15,258 bases of DNA from an uncultured Chromatiaceae bacterium (GTDB lineage: Bacteria > Pseudomonadota > Gammaproteobacteria > Enterobacterales > Alteromonadaceae), in contig CAMLRA010000090.1 of the NCBI GenBank assembly GCA_946482325.1, positions 1-15,258 of the forward strand, written 5' to 3'. Positions within the stretch are counted from its first letter, which is position 1. Each line of letters starts with the position of its first letter. Shown here in pieces: positions 1 through 6,952 of this stretch. The notes beneath the pieces are model-generated. The model was not told where the DNA came from and did no database searches. It worked only from the letters and a program-made list of their open reading frames with translations. The translations under genes and the position numbers were made by a program.

Positions 1-976
1 TATAAAACACATTGATGCGCACATCAGCCGGCAAGATCGGTTGCAGGCTTTGTAGCTGCTGTTGCACCGCACGGATCAGCTCACCGGTATTGGTACCGCG
101 CAGCGCAATCACCAGGCCCTGCACTGCTTCGCCCTGACCGTTGTGCGTCACAGCACCATACCGCTCCTGCCGGTCGATGCTAACCGTGGCAAGTTCACTT
201 AAACGATAACGCTGGCCGTTACTGCCGCGTACCGACAATGCCTGCACGGCTTCTATCTGCTGGCGTTGGCCTTCAATCCGCACAGTAATAGCTTCAGAGC
301 CTAAATCGAGCCGGCCTGCGCCCTGATTTTGATTTTGCTGCTGAATTTGCTGCGCCAGATCCCCTAGCGTGAGGCCGGCACTTTGCAGGGCCGGCAGGAC
401 CGGCGCAATATTTAACACCAGCGCATCACCACCAAGCAGATTGACATCGGCAACACCGGGCACGGCACGCAGCGCCGGCCTGATTTGGCGCTGTAAGATC
501 TGCCGCCTTTCTCGTAAATCCAGGGTTGGACTGTCGACCGTGAACATCAGCACATCAGACAGCGGCGTGCTCATCGGTGCCACTCCGCCTTCAAGGCCTT
601 CCGGTAGCTCGGCGCGGGCTTCATTCAGCCGGTTCATCACTTGTTGGCGGGCCCAGTCAATCGACGTGCCTTCAACAAAATCGACGGTTAAATCGGCAAT
701 GGCATATTTACTGGTGGAGCGCAGCAGCCGCTGCTGGGGAATGCCCTGCAGCGCCAGCTCTAAAGGCCTGGTCACCAGCCGCTCAACTTCCTGGGCTGTC
801 ATCCCCGGCGCTTTTAAAATGATTTTCACCTGGGTTGGCGAGATGTCCGGGAAAGCGTCAATCGGCAGTTGCAGCCAGGCCCGACCGCCGGCGATGGCCA
901 ATACAGCGGCAAATGCCAGCACCACCCAGCGCTGGGTCAGTACTGTGGTCAATAATCCGGTCAGCATGGCATTCAT
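1..976 (-). CDS. CusA/CzcA-type RND efflux pump, N-terminal part (cut by window edge)
   Basis: This is the inner-membrane proton-driven pump of a tripartite efflux complex. Only the first 325 residues are present; the frame is open to position 1, and full family members are about 1,000-1,050 residues. A first membrane segment lies at about residues 15-33, followed by the family signature AFPDISPTQV (41-50) and PGMTAQEVERLV (57-68), then the periplasmic porter region. The ATG at 976 shares ATGA with the adaptor stop codon and has a GGGAGG ribosome site just upstream. These motifs are known from the heavy-metal efflux (HME) branch of RND pumps. The metal-binding methionines and proton-relay residues lie beyond the window, so the substrate (Cu/Ag, Zn/Co/Cd or other) cannot be read here. 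It is the last visible gene of the operon. Confidence 0.93.
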   Translation of the reverse strand, partial: MNAMLTGLLTTVLTQRWVVLAFAAVLAIAGGRAWLQLPIDAFPDISPTQVKIILKAPGMTAQEVERLVTRPLELALQGIPQQRLLRSTSKYAIADLTVDFVEGTSIDWARQQVMNRLNEARAELPEGLEGGVAPMSTPLSDVLMFTVDSPTLDLRERRQILQRQIRPALRAVPGVADVNLLGGDALVLNIAPVLPALQSAGLTLGDLAQQIQQQNQNQGAGRLDLGSEAITVRIEGQRQQIEAVQALSVRGSNGQRYRLSELATVSIDRQERYGAVTHNGQGEAVQGLVIALRGTNTGELIRAVQQQLQSLQPILPADVRINVFY

Positions 977-2001
977 TCTGTGCCTCCCATGCCCTGAAGC
1001 TGACCTTTTAACGCAGCAGCATCCGCAGTTGCGACTGGTTTACCGGCGAGTCCCGCTTTCACATACACCCAGTCACCGCTGCGGCCAATGACCTGCACGG
1101 GCAACAAGGCCGGCGTATCCGGGCCTGTGATCACCGCATCGCCGCTACCATGTTGTACTATGGCCTGACGCGGCAACTTGTAACCCGCCCGCGTCTGCCA
1201 GGGCAGCACACTGAGACGCTGCCCCGGCGACAGTGCACAGTCACTATGCAGCGCACTACTGCGATACCGGCGGAATTGTTGCTCGATGACACCACTTTGC
1301 CAGGTCAGCGCTAATGTACAGTTTGGCGTCTGAACACTGTCGGCCCGCAGCGAAGCCGGCAGACGTAATTCCAGCACCGATTGCTGGCTTTGCTGCATGC
1401 TGAACAGCCTGTTGCCCGCAGGCACCCGCGCACCGGCCTGCAACTGAGCATCAAACATCACAGTACCAGCACCATTGGCCAACAGCGTGATGCCGTCGTT
1501 CGCGGCCTTCGCCTGCCACTGCGCGAACTGCTGCTGTTGCTGGCGCAAGGCGGCAAGCTCAAGCGCGGTCTGATGTGCCTGATGCTGCCATTCCAGCCAG
1601 CTTTCGCGCAGAATATCGCCGGCGGCGTAACGGGCCTGATTGTCGCTGAGACGAAGTGCGGCTGCGTTCGCATGATGTGCTGCAATCTCCAACCGCTCGG
1701 TAAAGTTCAGCACCATAGGTCCGCTCAGCTTCAGCAAAGGCTCACCAGCCTGTACCTGTTGGCCCGGCTGCACATAGACAGTGTGCACTTGTACCTCAAA
1801 CGGCAGTACCAGCGTTTGTATCGCCTGTACGTTTGGCACCACTTCGGCGGTGACCGGCAGCAATGGCATTTGCATGACGGCTTCGGCCTGTTGCCACTGA
1901 TAGTCCCAGCCGGCGCCAGAGACCTGAGTCGCCCATGGCAGTGCGGCGGCGTATATCAAAGTAAAAATGCGCTGCTTGCGCTGTAGTCGTTGCGTCACCA
2001 T
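973..2001 (-). CDS. RND efflux periplasmic adaptor (membrane fusion protein), CusB/CzcB-like
   Basis: This adaptor (342 aa) bridges the RND pump and the outer-membrane channel. A basic, hydrophobic N-terminus (residues 1-30, ending VSGA) looks like a signal peptide. The first half of a lipoyl/barrel-sandwich domain lies at about 62-93, a Gln- and Ala-rich helical hairpin at 95-165 includes a run of five Gln, and the second lipoyl half lies at about 171-205. The beta-barrel and membrane-proximal regions follow. The start at 2001 overlaps the upstream TolC-family stop by 7 nt and is preceded by AGGAGG at 6 nt spacing. I see no N-terminal His-rich metal-binding extension and no CusB-like MxM cluster. 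The protein is somewhat short for the HME adaptors, so the family is clear but the substrate is not. Confidence 0.88.
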   Translation of the reverse strand: MVTQRLQRKQRIFTLIYAAALPWATQVSGAGWDYQWQQAEAVMQMPLLPVTAEVVPNVQAIQTLVLPFEVQVHTVYVQPGQQVQAGEPLLKLSGPMVLNFTERLEIAAHHANAAALRLSDNQARYAAGDILRESWLEWQHQAHQTALELAALRQQQQQFAQWQAKAANDGITLLANGAGTVMFDAQLQAGARVPAGNRLFSMQQSQQSVLELRLPASLRADSVQTPNCTLALTWQSGVIEQQFRRYRSSALHSDCALSPGQRLSVLPWQTRAGYKLPRQAIVQHGSGDAVITGPDTPALLPVQVIGRSGDWVYVKAGLAGKPVATADAAALKGQLQGMGGTE

Positions 2002-3197
2002 GTCAGCCCTCCTGCCTGATCAAATTCAAATGCCGCCAGTTGCAAACGCACATCAGCAACAGCTGCAGACTTTTTTAGCTCGTTGTGTTGCAAGAACAAC
2101 CGTAGCCACTCGCTGCTGCGCATTTCACCGGCTTTTAGGGCTGCGTCGGCCGCTTGCTGGATTTGTTGGCCATTGTGCAGTTGTTGCTGACTGGACTGTT
2201 GTTGGAGCAAAGCCGTCTGATAACGGGTTTTCGCGTCAAACCATTGCTGGCGGACCAAACGCAAAGTCTCGGCCAGTTTCTGTTGCTGGTTTTGCATCGC
2301 CAGCTGCGCCACAGCACTTTGTTCAGTACCGCTGGCATGCCCGATAGGCACGGACAACTGCAGACCAATAGCGGTATCATCCGGCAGCTGCGTGCCACCC
2401 CGGGTTTGCCGTAGCACCAGACCAGCCTGCCAGGGATTGGCAGCGCCGGTGCTGTCACGTACATAACTGCGTTCGGCAGCGACGGTGTCTATCTGCTGGA
2501 CCAGCAGTAGCGGATGTTGTTGCCAGTCGCCAACAACCGGACGCCCTTGGCGTTGCTGCCCCCACTGCGCCAGCCATTGCGGCGGTTTTGACGCCAAACC
2601 GCTGGTTTGTTGACCGGTGAGTTGGTACCAGGCCAGCAACGCCTGCTGAAGTTGGAATTCAGTCATTGCCAGACTTGCTTTTGCCGCCAGCCAGGCGTTG
2701 TCGAGCTGCAACTTGTCAGAGCGCGTCATCTCACCTTTGGCAAAAGCGTCGGCAGCGAGGCGAGTCATGTGCAGCAGCTGCGTTGATTGCTCAAGTTCCG
2801 CCTGTCGCAAAGCGGCGTATTCGGCACAAGCAGCCAGCTGCCGCGCCAGTTCTGCGCTTAATTGCCAGCGCAACAGCTGCCGGTTTTGCTGTTGCCGACG
2901 CTCAGAATCCTGCTGGAACTGCTGCAAATAACGCCGATTGGCCGGACTATGCAGCGCCAGGTTTAAACTCAGTTCAGTTTCATCACCGCCGTTATTGAGC
3001 CCGGCACGATTAGATAAGTGGGCGACGCTAAGCTGCGCCGGCCCCTGTTGCCACAGCGCCAGTTCGACAGGCGCTGTCTGCGCCGGCAGTAGCCGGTCTA
3101 TCAGTTGGCCCGGAGTCAATGCCGGCGCGGCCAGCTCAGGCTCCGCCAGCAACACCGGGCTAAAAACCAGCGAAAAAAATAACAGCCGAATTTGCAT
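1995..3197 (-). CDS. TolC-family outer membrane efflux protein (CusC/CzcC-like)
   Basis: This is the outer-membrane channel of the tripartite pump (400 aa). Residues 1-18 (MQIRLLFFSLVFSPVLLA) form a signal peptide without a lipobox cysteine, so the protein is probably not lipidated. The rest is long amphipathic helix rich in Gln, Ala and Leu, arranged as two repeats, as expected for OEP/TolC domains. Homologues are usually 410-460 aa, so this is at the short end. The start has a GGAGGT ribosome site 3 nt upstream of the ATG. It is the first gene of the operon and reads away from the QseB-like regulator. A PmrA/QseB-type box lies 40-56 bp upstream of its start. Family assignment rests on fold-type sequence and gene order rather than on a specific catalytic motif. 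Confidence 0.85.
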   Translation of the reverse strand: MQIRLLFFSLVFSPVLLAEPELAAPALTPGQLIDRLLPAQTAPVELALWQQGPAQLSVAHLSNRAGLNNGGDETELSLNLALHSPANRRYLQQFQQDSERRQQQNRQLLRWQLSAELARQLAACAEYAALRQAELEQSTQLLHMTRLAADAFAKGEMTRSDKLQLDNAWLAAKASLAMTEFQLQQALLAWYQLTGQQTSGLASKPPQWLAQWGQQRQGRPVVGDWQQHPLLLVQQIDTVAAERSYVRDSTGAANPWQAGLVLRQTRGGTQLPDDTAIGLQLSVPIGHASGTEQSAVAQLAMQNQQQKLAETLRLVRQQWFDAKTRYQTALLQQQSSQQQLHNGQQIQQAADAALKAGEMRSSEWLRLFLQHNELKKSAAVADVRLQLAAFEFDQAGGLTW

Positions 3198-3236
3198 ATC
3201 ACCTCCATCAGATGAGCGGCAAACTACAAGTTCCGG

Positions 3237-3253
3237 CTTAAATATTTCTTAAG
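3237..3253 (-). promoter_or_regulatory. PmrA/QseB-type box facing the efflux operon
   Basis: Read on the minus strand the site is CTTAAG-AAATA-TTTAAG. This is an exact match to the PmrA/QseB consensus YTTAAK-N5-YTTAAK, with an 11 bp repeat period. It lies upstream of the TolC-family gene start and about 9 bp from a candidate -10 element. Binding by the adjacent regulator is inferred. Confidence 0.65.
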
Positions 3254-3303
3254 TTCCGTCGGGTCCGGTATGGCGATGACGACAGTAGCTTTTTTTACAA
3301 CAG

Positions 3304-3320
3304 CTTAAGTTTTGCTTAAG
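3304..3320 (+). promoter_or_regulatory. PmrA/QseB-type box facing the regulator gene
   Basis: The site CTTAAG-TTTTG-CTTAAG is an exact match to YTTAAK-N5-YTTAAK. With its leading G the 18 bp unit differs from the other box (plus-strand reading, from 3236) at only three positions. It lies 46-63 bp upstream of the regulator start, suggesting autoregulation. Confidence 0.68.
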
Positions 3321-3366
3321 GCTGGCCGGCTACTGTGCCCGCATCACCGCAACACAGGAGCACAGC

Positions 3367-4032
3367 ATGCGGATTTTGCTGGTGGAGGATGATCTGTTAC
3401 TGGCCGATGGCATTGGTACCGCGCTGCAGCGTCTGCACTATCAGACCGAACATTGCACCCGCGGCGCAGAGCTCGTCTCAGCGCTAAAAACCAGTGAGTT
3501 TGGCGCTGTGGTGCTGGACCTCGGTTTGGCTGATGGCTCATCGCTGCCTTTAATCGAACAACTGCGCCGTGCCGGCCGGACAGTCCCCATTCTGGTACTG
3601 ACCGCGCTCGATGATATTGATATCAAGTTGCAGGCACTCAACGCCGGTGCAGACGATTACCTGTGTAAACCTTTTGACCTGCGTGAGCTTGAAGTGCGGT
3701 TACGGGTGCTGGCTAGACGCCATCAGGACCGCGTCGACGACGAACTGGCTGTCGCCGGCATCCGGCTAAATCTGGTGAACCAACGTTGCCAGTTTGCCGG
3801 ACGCGACGTGTCGTTAACTAACCGCGAATACATCCTGTTAAAAGAATTTATGCAACACCCGGATAAGATCCGATCACGCCAACTGTTAGAAGAGCTGTGT
3901 TACGGCTGGGACGGTGATATCGATAGCAATGCTACTGAGGTGCATATCCATCACCTGCGAAAGAAGTTTGGCAGCAATTTTGTCAAAACCGTGCGCGGTG
4001 TCGGATATATGCTGGTCAGCCAACATGATTAA
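3367..4032 (+). CDS. QseB/PmrA-like OmpR-family response regulator
   Basis: This cytoplasmic transcription factor (221 aa) has a receiver domain (1-118) with acidic residues D8/D9, phosphoacceptor D51, T79 and K101. A winged-helix DNA-binding domain occupies about 125-217. The stretch GADDYLCKPF (94-103) and the C-terminal NATEVHIHHLRKKFGSNF are characteristic of QseB/PmrA rather than CusR. AGGAG at 3356-3360 is the ribosome site. The stop overlaps the kinase start, so the two are translated together. The gene is divergent from the efflux operon and the spacer carries two boxes of the kind this family binds. It therefore probably controls the pump genes and itself. The name qseB is not assigned because paralogues in this group have different signals. 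Confidence 0.92.
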   Translation: MRILLVEDDLLLADGIGTALQRLHYQTEHCTRGAELVSALKTSEFGAVVLDLGLADGSSLPLIEQLRRAGRTVPILVLTALDDIDIKLQALNAGADDYLCKPFDLRELEVRLRVLARRHQDRVDDELAVAGIRLNLVNQRCQFAGRDVSLTNREYILLKEFMQHPDKIRSRQLLEELCYGWDGDIDSNATEVHIHHLRKKFGSNFVKTVRGVGYMLVSQHD

Positions 4033-5410
4033 TTCGATCAAAACCCGTATTGTGCTGGGGGTAAATCTGGTGATCCTGCTGGTGCTCGTCATCGCCTCTG
4101 TGGTCGACTACTATCGTTCTTTGCACGAAATTGACGAAGTGTTTGACGCCCAGCTGGCACAAACCACCCGGTTGCTGGCCCGGCTGGTCGAACAGGATCC
4201 GGGTCTGCATCATCGTAGCAGCCCCTTGTTAGTGCCAGTCCCCGAGATTGAACAACAGCTGATGGAAGTGCCGTCAGCCTTAGAGCGCCTGCGCGAAGGC
4301 CATAAATATGAAAACCAGATTGGTTTTCAGGTCCGAAGCCGCGATGGCCGGCTGCTATTAAGTTCAGCCAACACCAGCGACACAGCGCTTGCACCACTGC
4401 AAAACGGCTATTTTGAACGCTCAGATCCGGACCATCAGTGGATTAGCTTCAGCCTGTTCGACCCGGCCAGTCAACTTTGGCTGCAAGCTGGTCAACATAT
4501 CCTGGTGCGGGACGAACTAAGCTGGTATCTGGTCAGTGGTCAGGTTGGTCAAGTGCTGGTGACGATGTTGTTGTTATCGGTGCTGATCTATTTGCTGGTA
4601 CAGCATATGTTTGGCCCCGTCGATACGCTCAGCCAACAATTACAACAAAGCAGCCCAGTCGCGTTAAAACCGTTACATATCCAATTGCCCGCCGAAATAG
4701 CACCGGTACAGACCGCCATTAATACATTGCTGGACAATATCAGTCAGCATCTGGCCCAAGAAAAACGATTTATTGCTGATGCCTCGCATGAACTGCGCAC
4801 GCCACTGGCCATTTTGCGCCTGCATGCGCAGAATATCAGTCTGGCCACCGATGACGCAGATCGGCAAAAAGCGGTCGATGCCATTATCAACAGTTCAATG
4901 CGGATGAGCCATCTGGTCAGCCAGCTCATGGCACTGGCCCGTGTCGACCGCCAGCACTTAACCCACCTGAGCCCAGTAGATTTACAACAGCTAACCGAAG
5001 AAACTCTGGCACAGCTGCCAGCGGCACAGCTCGATAAAGTGGATTGGCAGCTCGACATTGAGCCGGGACTTTGTATCCGGGGTGATCAGAGTCTGCTGCG
5101 CGTGGTCTGGCGCAATTTGCTCGACAACGCCAGCAAATATGCGCCGGCTGACTCTTGTGTTCGGGTCCGGCTACAACGGTCAGAGCAGCAGATCACTTGT
5201 TTATTTGAGAATCACAGCAACGTCGCATTGCAGCAAGACCAGCACCGGCTGACCGACCGGTTTTATCGCAGTCCGGGCCATCAGCAAATTGACGGCGCCG
5301 GCCTTGGGCTGTCAATTGTCAAACAGATCATCAGCCTGCATCAGGCCAGTCTGCAGATCAGTCAGCTACATGACATCGTCAAAGTTTCACTGCAGTTTGA
5401 TGACGACTGA
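4025..5410 (+). CDS. QseC-like membrane sensor histidine kinase
   Basis: This is the sensor partner (461 aa) of the preceding regulator. Membrane segments lie at about residues 8-28 and 173-194, enclosing a periplasmic sensor region of about 145 residues. The membrane-proximal sequence IDEVFDAQLAQTTRLL resembles the QseC/PmrB N-terminal sensor domain. The kinase core has the phosphoacceptor H255 in ADASHELRTPLA, an N-box with N364 and N368, and a G-box DGAGLGLS (423-430). The start at 4025 (MINSIKTR) was chosen because it begins just before the first membrane helix and overlaps the regulator stop by 8 nt. An in-frame ATG 111 nt earlier would add a sequence that only shadows the regulator's DNA-binding domain. 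The signal is unknown; a metal or envelope stress signal would fit the pump context. Confidence 0.92.
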   Translation: MINSIKTRIVLGVNLVILLVLVIASVVDYYRSLHEIDEVFDAQLAQTTRLLARLVEQDPGLHHRSSPLLVPVPEIEQQLMEVPSALERLREGHKYENQIGFQVRSRDGRLLLSSANTSDTALAPLQNGYFERSDPDHQWISFSLFDPASQLWLQAGQHILVRDELSWYLVSGQVGQVLVTMLLLSVLIYLLVQHMFGPVDTLSQQLQQSSPVALKPLHIQLPAEIAPVQTAINTLLDNISQHLAQEKRFIADASHELRTPLAILRLHAQNISLATDDADRQKAVDAIINSSMRMSHLVSQLMALARVDRQHLTHLSPVDLQQLTEETLAQLPAAQLDKVDWQLDIEPGLCIRGDQSLLRVVWRNLLDNASKYAPADSCVRVRLQRSEQQITCLFENHSNVALQQDQHRLTDRFYRSPGHQQIDGAGLGLSIVKQIISLHQASLQISQLHDIVKVSLQFDDD

Positions 5411-5475
5411 AGCTGCAACCAGATCGCTATCAAAACGACCGGTGAACCAATGGCCGCGGTGCGTATGGCGGCAAC

Positions 5476-6627
5476 TTAATGCGGTTGTTTCTGCATAGTC
5501 TCAGTTAAAAATCTAATGATGTCATTGAGCGGCGTAACGGCATCCCGCTCAAAACATTGATTAAAGTAACTGTTGCAACCATTATCGAGATAAGCATGCT
5601 TTAACCCCGGATAAATCTGCAGCCGGGCCGGCTGCCCGGCTTGATGCAGTGCTGTCACATATTGGCGGGCGCTGTCAGGAGTGGTCAGGTCATCGAGACT
5701 GCCAACATGGACAAATTGCGGAGGCAGTTGTCGCTCACGCGCCTGCGGGATCAAAAATTGTGGTGACAAAGCCCGATACAGTTCCGGATGAGTCTGAACA
5801 CTGATGCCGGCACCAAAAAAGCCACGTGGACTGGCCTGCCCCATGGCCCAGAAACCGTTTTTACCGCTTTCAAATTCGGCAAAGGCCCGCGCCTGTAAAT
5901 CAAACACCGCATAACTCAAAACGGCCGCTTGCACCTGAATGCCGCCAGCCGCCTGAACGCTTTCTGCAGTTGTGCCGGGAGGCAGATAGCTGGGGTTGAA
6001 ACCGGGCCGGCGACTGGCAAAACTTTGTGACGACAGTGTTTTGCCACCGAGCAGCACCATAGCAGCTAAATGGCCGCCCGCACTGTCGCCGGTGACCGCG
6101 ACCCGTGTCGGATCTCCCTGGTAACGCGCGATGTTGTGCTGGACCCATAAAGTCGCACCAAGCGCATCCTCGACGATTTGATACAACCGGGTGGTGTTAT
6201 GATTTGCGCTTAACAAACGGTAATCAACGTTCACCACGACCATATCGGCATGTGTCGCGACATACCCGGCCATTTGCTGCATGATGCTTTTATTGTTAAT
6301 CAGCCAGCCGCCTCCATGAAAAATCACTAACACCGGCATAGGACCGCTGATGCCCTTGCGCACCGGCTGATAGATATCCAGTGCCAACGTTTGACCGGCA
6401 GGCATCGCATAAACAATATCGCGGTGCACCTGCACGCTGTCAGACAGCGTTTTGCTACCGGATAAAATCTGAGTGTCAGCCACAGCCGGCGGACTGGTCA
6501 GAGTCAACAAACAGAGCATCGTGCATACAAGAAGTTGCGGCAATCTACGCACTCCGGCCAAATCAACCGCAATGGGCCGGCGCGGTCCTGCATGGCGAAT
6601 GTGGGGCGGCAAATACACTAAATTCAA
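5476..6627 (-). CDS. Secreted alpha/beta hydrolase (carboxylesterase/lipase-like, HSL group)
   Basis: This is a serine hydrolase of the HGGGW type (383 aa from the chosen start). The oxyanion-hole motif HGGGW is at 104-108, the nucleophile S182 is in GDSAGG, the likely acid D312 is in GSLDDL and the base H344 is in GLKHAY. A hydrophobic segment (about 30-50, ending PPAVA) points to export. I chose a TTG start at 6627 because AGGAGG sits 8 nt upstream. The first ATG in frame (6687) lacks a ribosome site and falls on the -10 element of the predicted promoter. Neighbouring sugar-oxidation genes are divergent. An esterase removing acyl groups from a glycoside would fit, but substrate is not readable. 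The N-terminal region before the hydrophobic segment is unusually long, so the start remains uncertain. Confidence 0.85.
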   Translation of the reverse strand: MNLVYLPPHIRHAGPRRPIAVDLAGVRRLPQLLVCTMLCLLTLTSPPAVADTQILSGSKTLSDSVQVHRDIVYAMPAGQTLALDIYQPVRKGISGPMPVLVIFHGGGWLINNKSIMQQMAGYVATHADMVVVNVDYRLLSANHNTTRLYQIVEDALGATLWVQHNIARYQGDPTRVAVTGDSAGGHLAAMVLLGGKTLSSQSFASRRPGFNPSYLPPGTTAESVQAAGGIQVQAAVLSYAVFDLQARAFAEFESGKNGFWAMGQASPRGFFGAGISVQTHPELYRALSPQFLIPQARERQLPPQFVHVGSLDDLTTPDSARQYVTALHQAGQPARLQIYPGLKHAYLDNGCNSYFNQCFERDAVTPLNDIIRFLTETMQKQPH

Positions 6628-6685
6628 CTTTTGGTCCTCCTGCGGCAGGACACCAGATTGCCCATTGCCGGGCCGAATTTCCAGC

Positions 6686-6713
6686 ATTTTATGTAATCGG
6701 TTTCATTTTTAAA
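6686..6713 (-). promoter_or_regulatory. Predicted hydrolase promoter with LacI-type operator in the spacer
   Basis: On the minus strand, a -35-like TTTAAA (6713-6708) and a -10-like TAAAAT (6691-6686, 5 of 6 consensus bases) are separated by 16 bp. Positions 6692-6705 in the spacer read TGTAATCGGTTTCA, which has the TG-AA-CG-TT-CA symmetry typical of LacI-family operators. Repression of the hydrolase by a sugar-responsive LacI-type protein is inferred. No such regulator gene is in the window. Confidence 0.5.
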
Positions 6714-6757
6714 TGCGCAACAGAGCATGGTTGCCGCTTTTTGTCGGTGCCGCAGGG

Positions 6758-6792
6758 TTTTTTACCTCAAAAATGCAATTTTTTACTTGCAT
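6758..6792. repeat. Short repeats in the hydrolase/DUF1080 intergenic region
   Basis: TTTTTTAC occurs at 6758-6765 and again at 6779-6786, a spacing of 21 bp (two helical turns). The arms ATGCAA (6773-6778) and TTGCAT (6787-6792) form a perfect inverted repeat with an 8 bp spacer. These may be transcription-factor contacts, but the AT-rich background makes chance similarity likely. Confidence 0.3.
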
Positions 6793-6878
6793 CTATAGCC
6801 CCGCCATTGCTTTTATAGTGCACAAAATAACAGCGTGGCTGATTGTTCTCCGTATTGCTCTGCTCTTACGCAGTATGA

Positions 6879-6892
6879 TTGTCGCGCGATAA
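6879..6892. promoter_or_regulatory. Near-perfect palindrome upstream of the DUF1080 gene
   Basis: TTGTCGCGCGATAA is symmetric at all but one base pair of its seven and lies 60 bp before the start codon of the sugar-oxidation operon. It is a candidate operator. It differs in type from the TG-AA-CG-TT-CA site upstream of the hydrolase. Confidence 0.35.
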
Positions 6893-6952
6893 CAGTAGCG
6901 AAAACAGCGGCGAATACCGCTGATTGCCTACAATTCAACAGGGAGACAGACT

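Larger units (their letters stand above)
3198..3366. promoter_or_regulatory. Divergent promoter region between efflux operon and two-component genes
   Basis: This 169 bp AT-rich spacer contains two 17 bp boxes of the form CTTAA-N-CTTAA (see separate entries), one nearer each start codon. Downstream of each box, 9-10 bp further on in the direction of its gene, is a weak -10-like hexamer: TAGTTT (3226-3221, minus strand) for the efflux operon and TACTGT (3331-3336) for the regulator. The same geometry on both sides supports a common activator. The promoter hexamers themselves are weak and are an inference. Confidence 0.6.

Noticed and set aside
369..1091. Long plus-strand open frame over the RND pump start and adaptor end
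   Set aside because: Antisense to two well-supported overlapping genes; its translation is low-complexity Ser/Ala/Arg sequence with no recognisable domain.
1381..1986. Plus-strand open frame of 201 codons inside the adaptor gene
   Set aside because: Shadow of the adaptor on the other strand, with no ribosome site or family resemblance.
3914..4024. Upstream in-frame start for the sensor kinase
   Set aside because: The extra 37 residues overlap the regulator's DNA-binding domain and do not resemble QseC N-termini; the ATG at 4025 directly precedes the membrane helix.
5411..5475. Possible terminator between the convergent kinase and hydrolase genes
   Set aside because: Only a 5 bp GCCGC/GCGGC pairing with a 10 nt loop and no T run; too weak to call.
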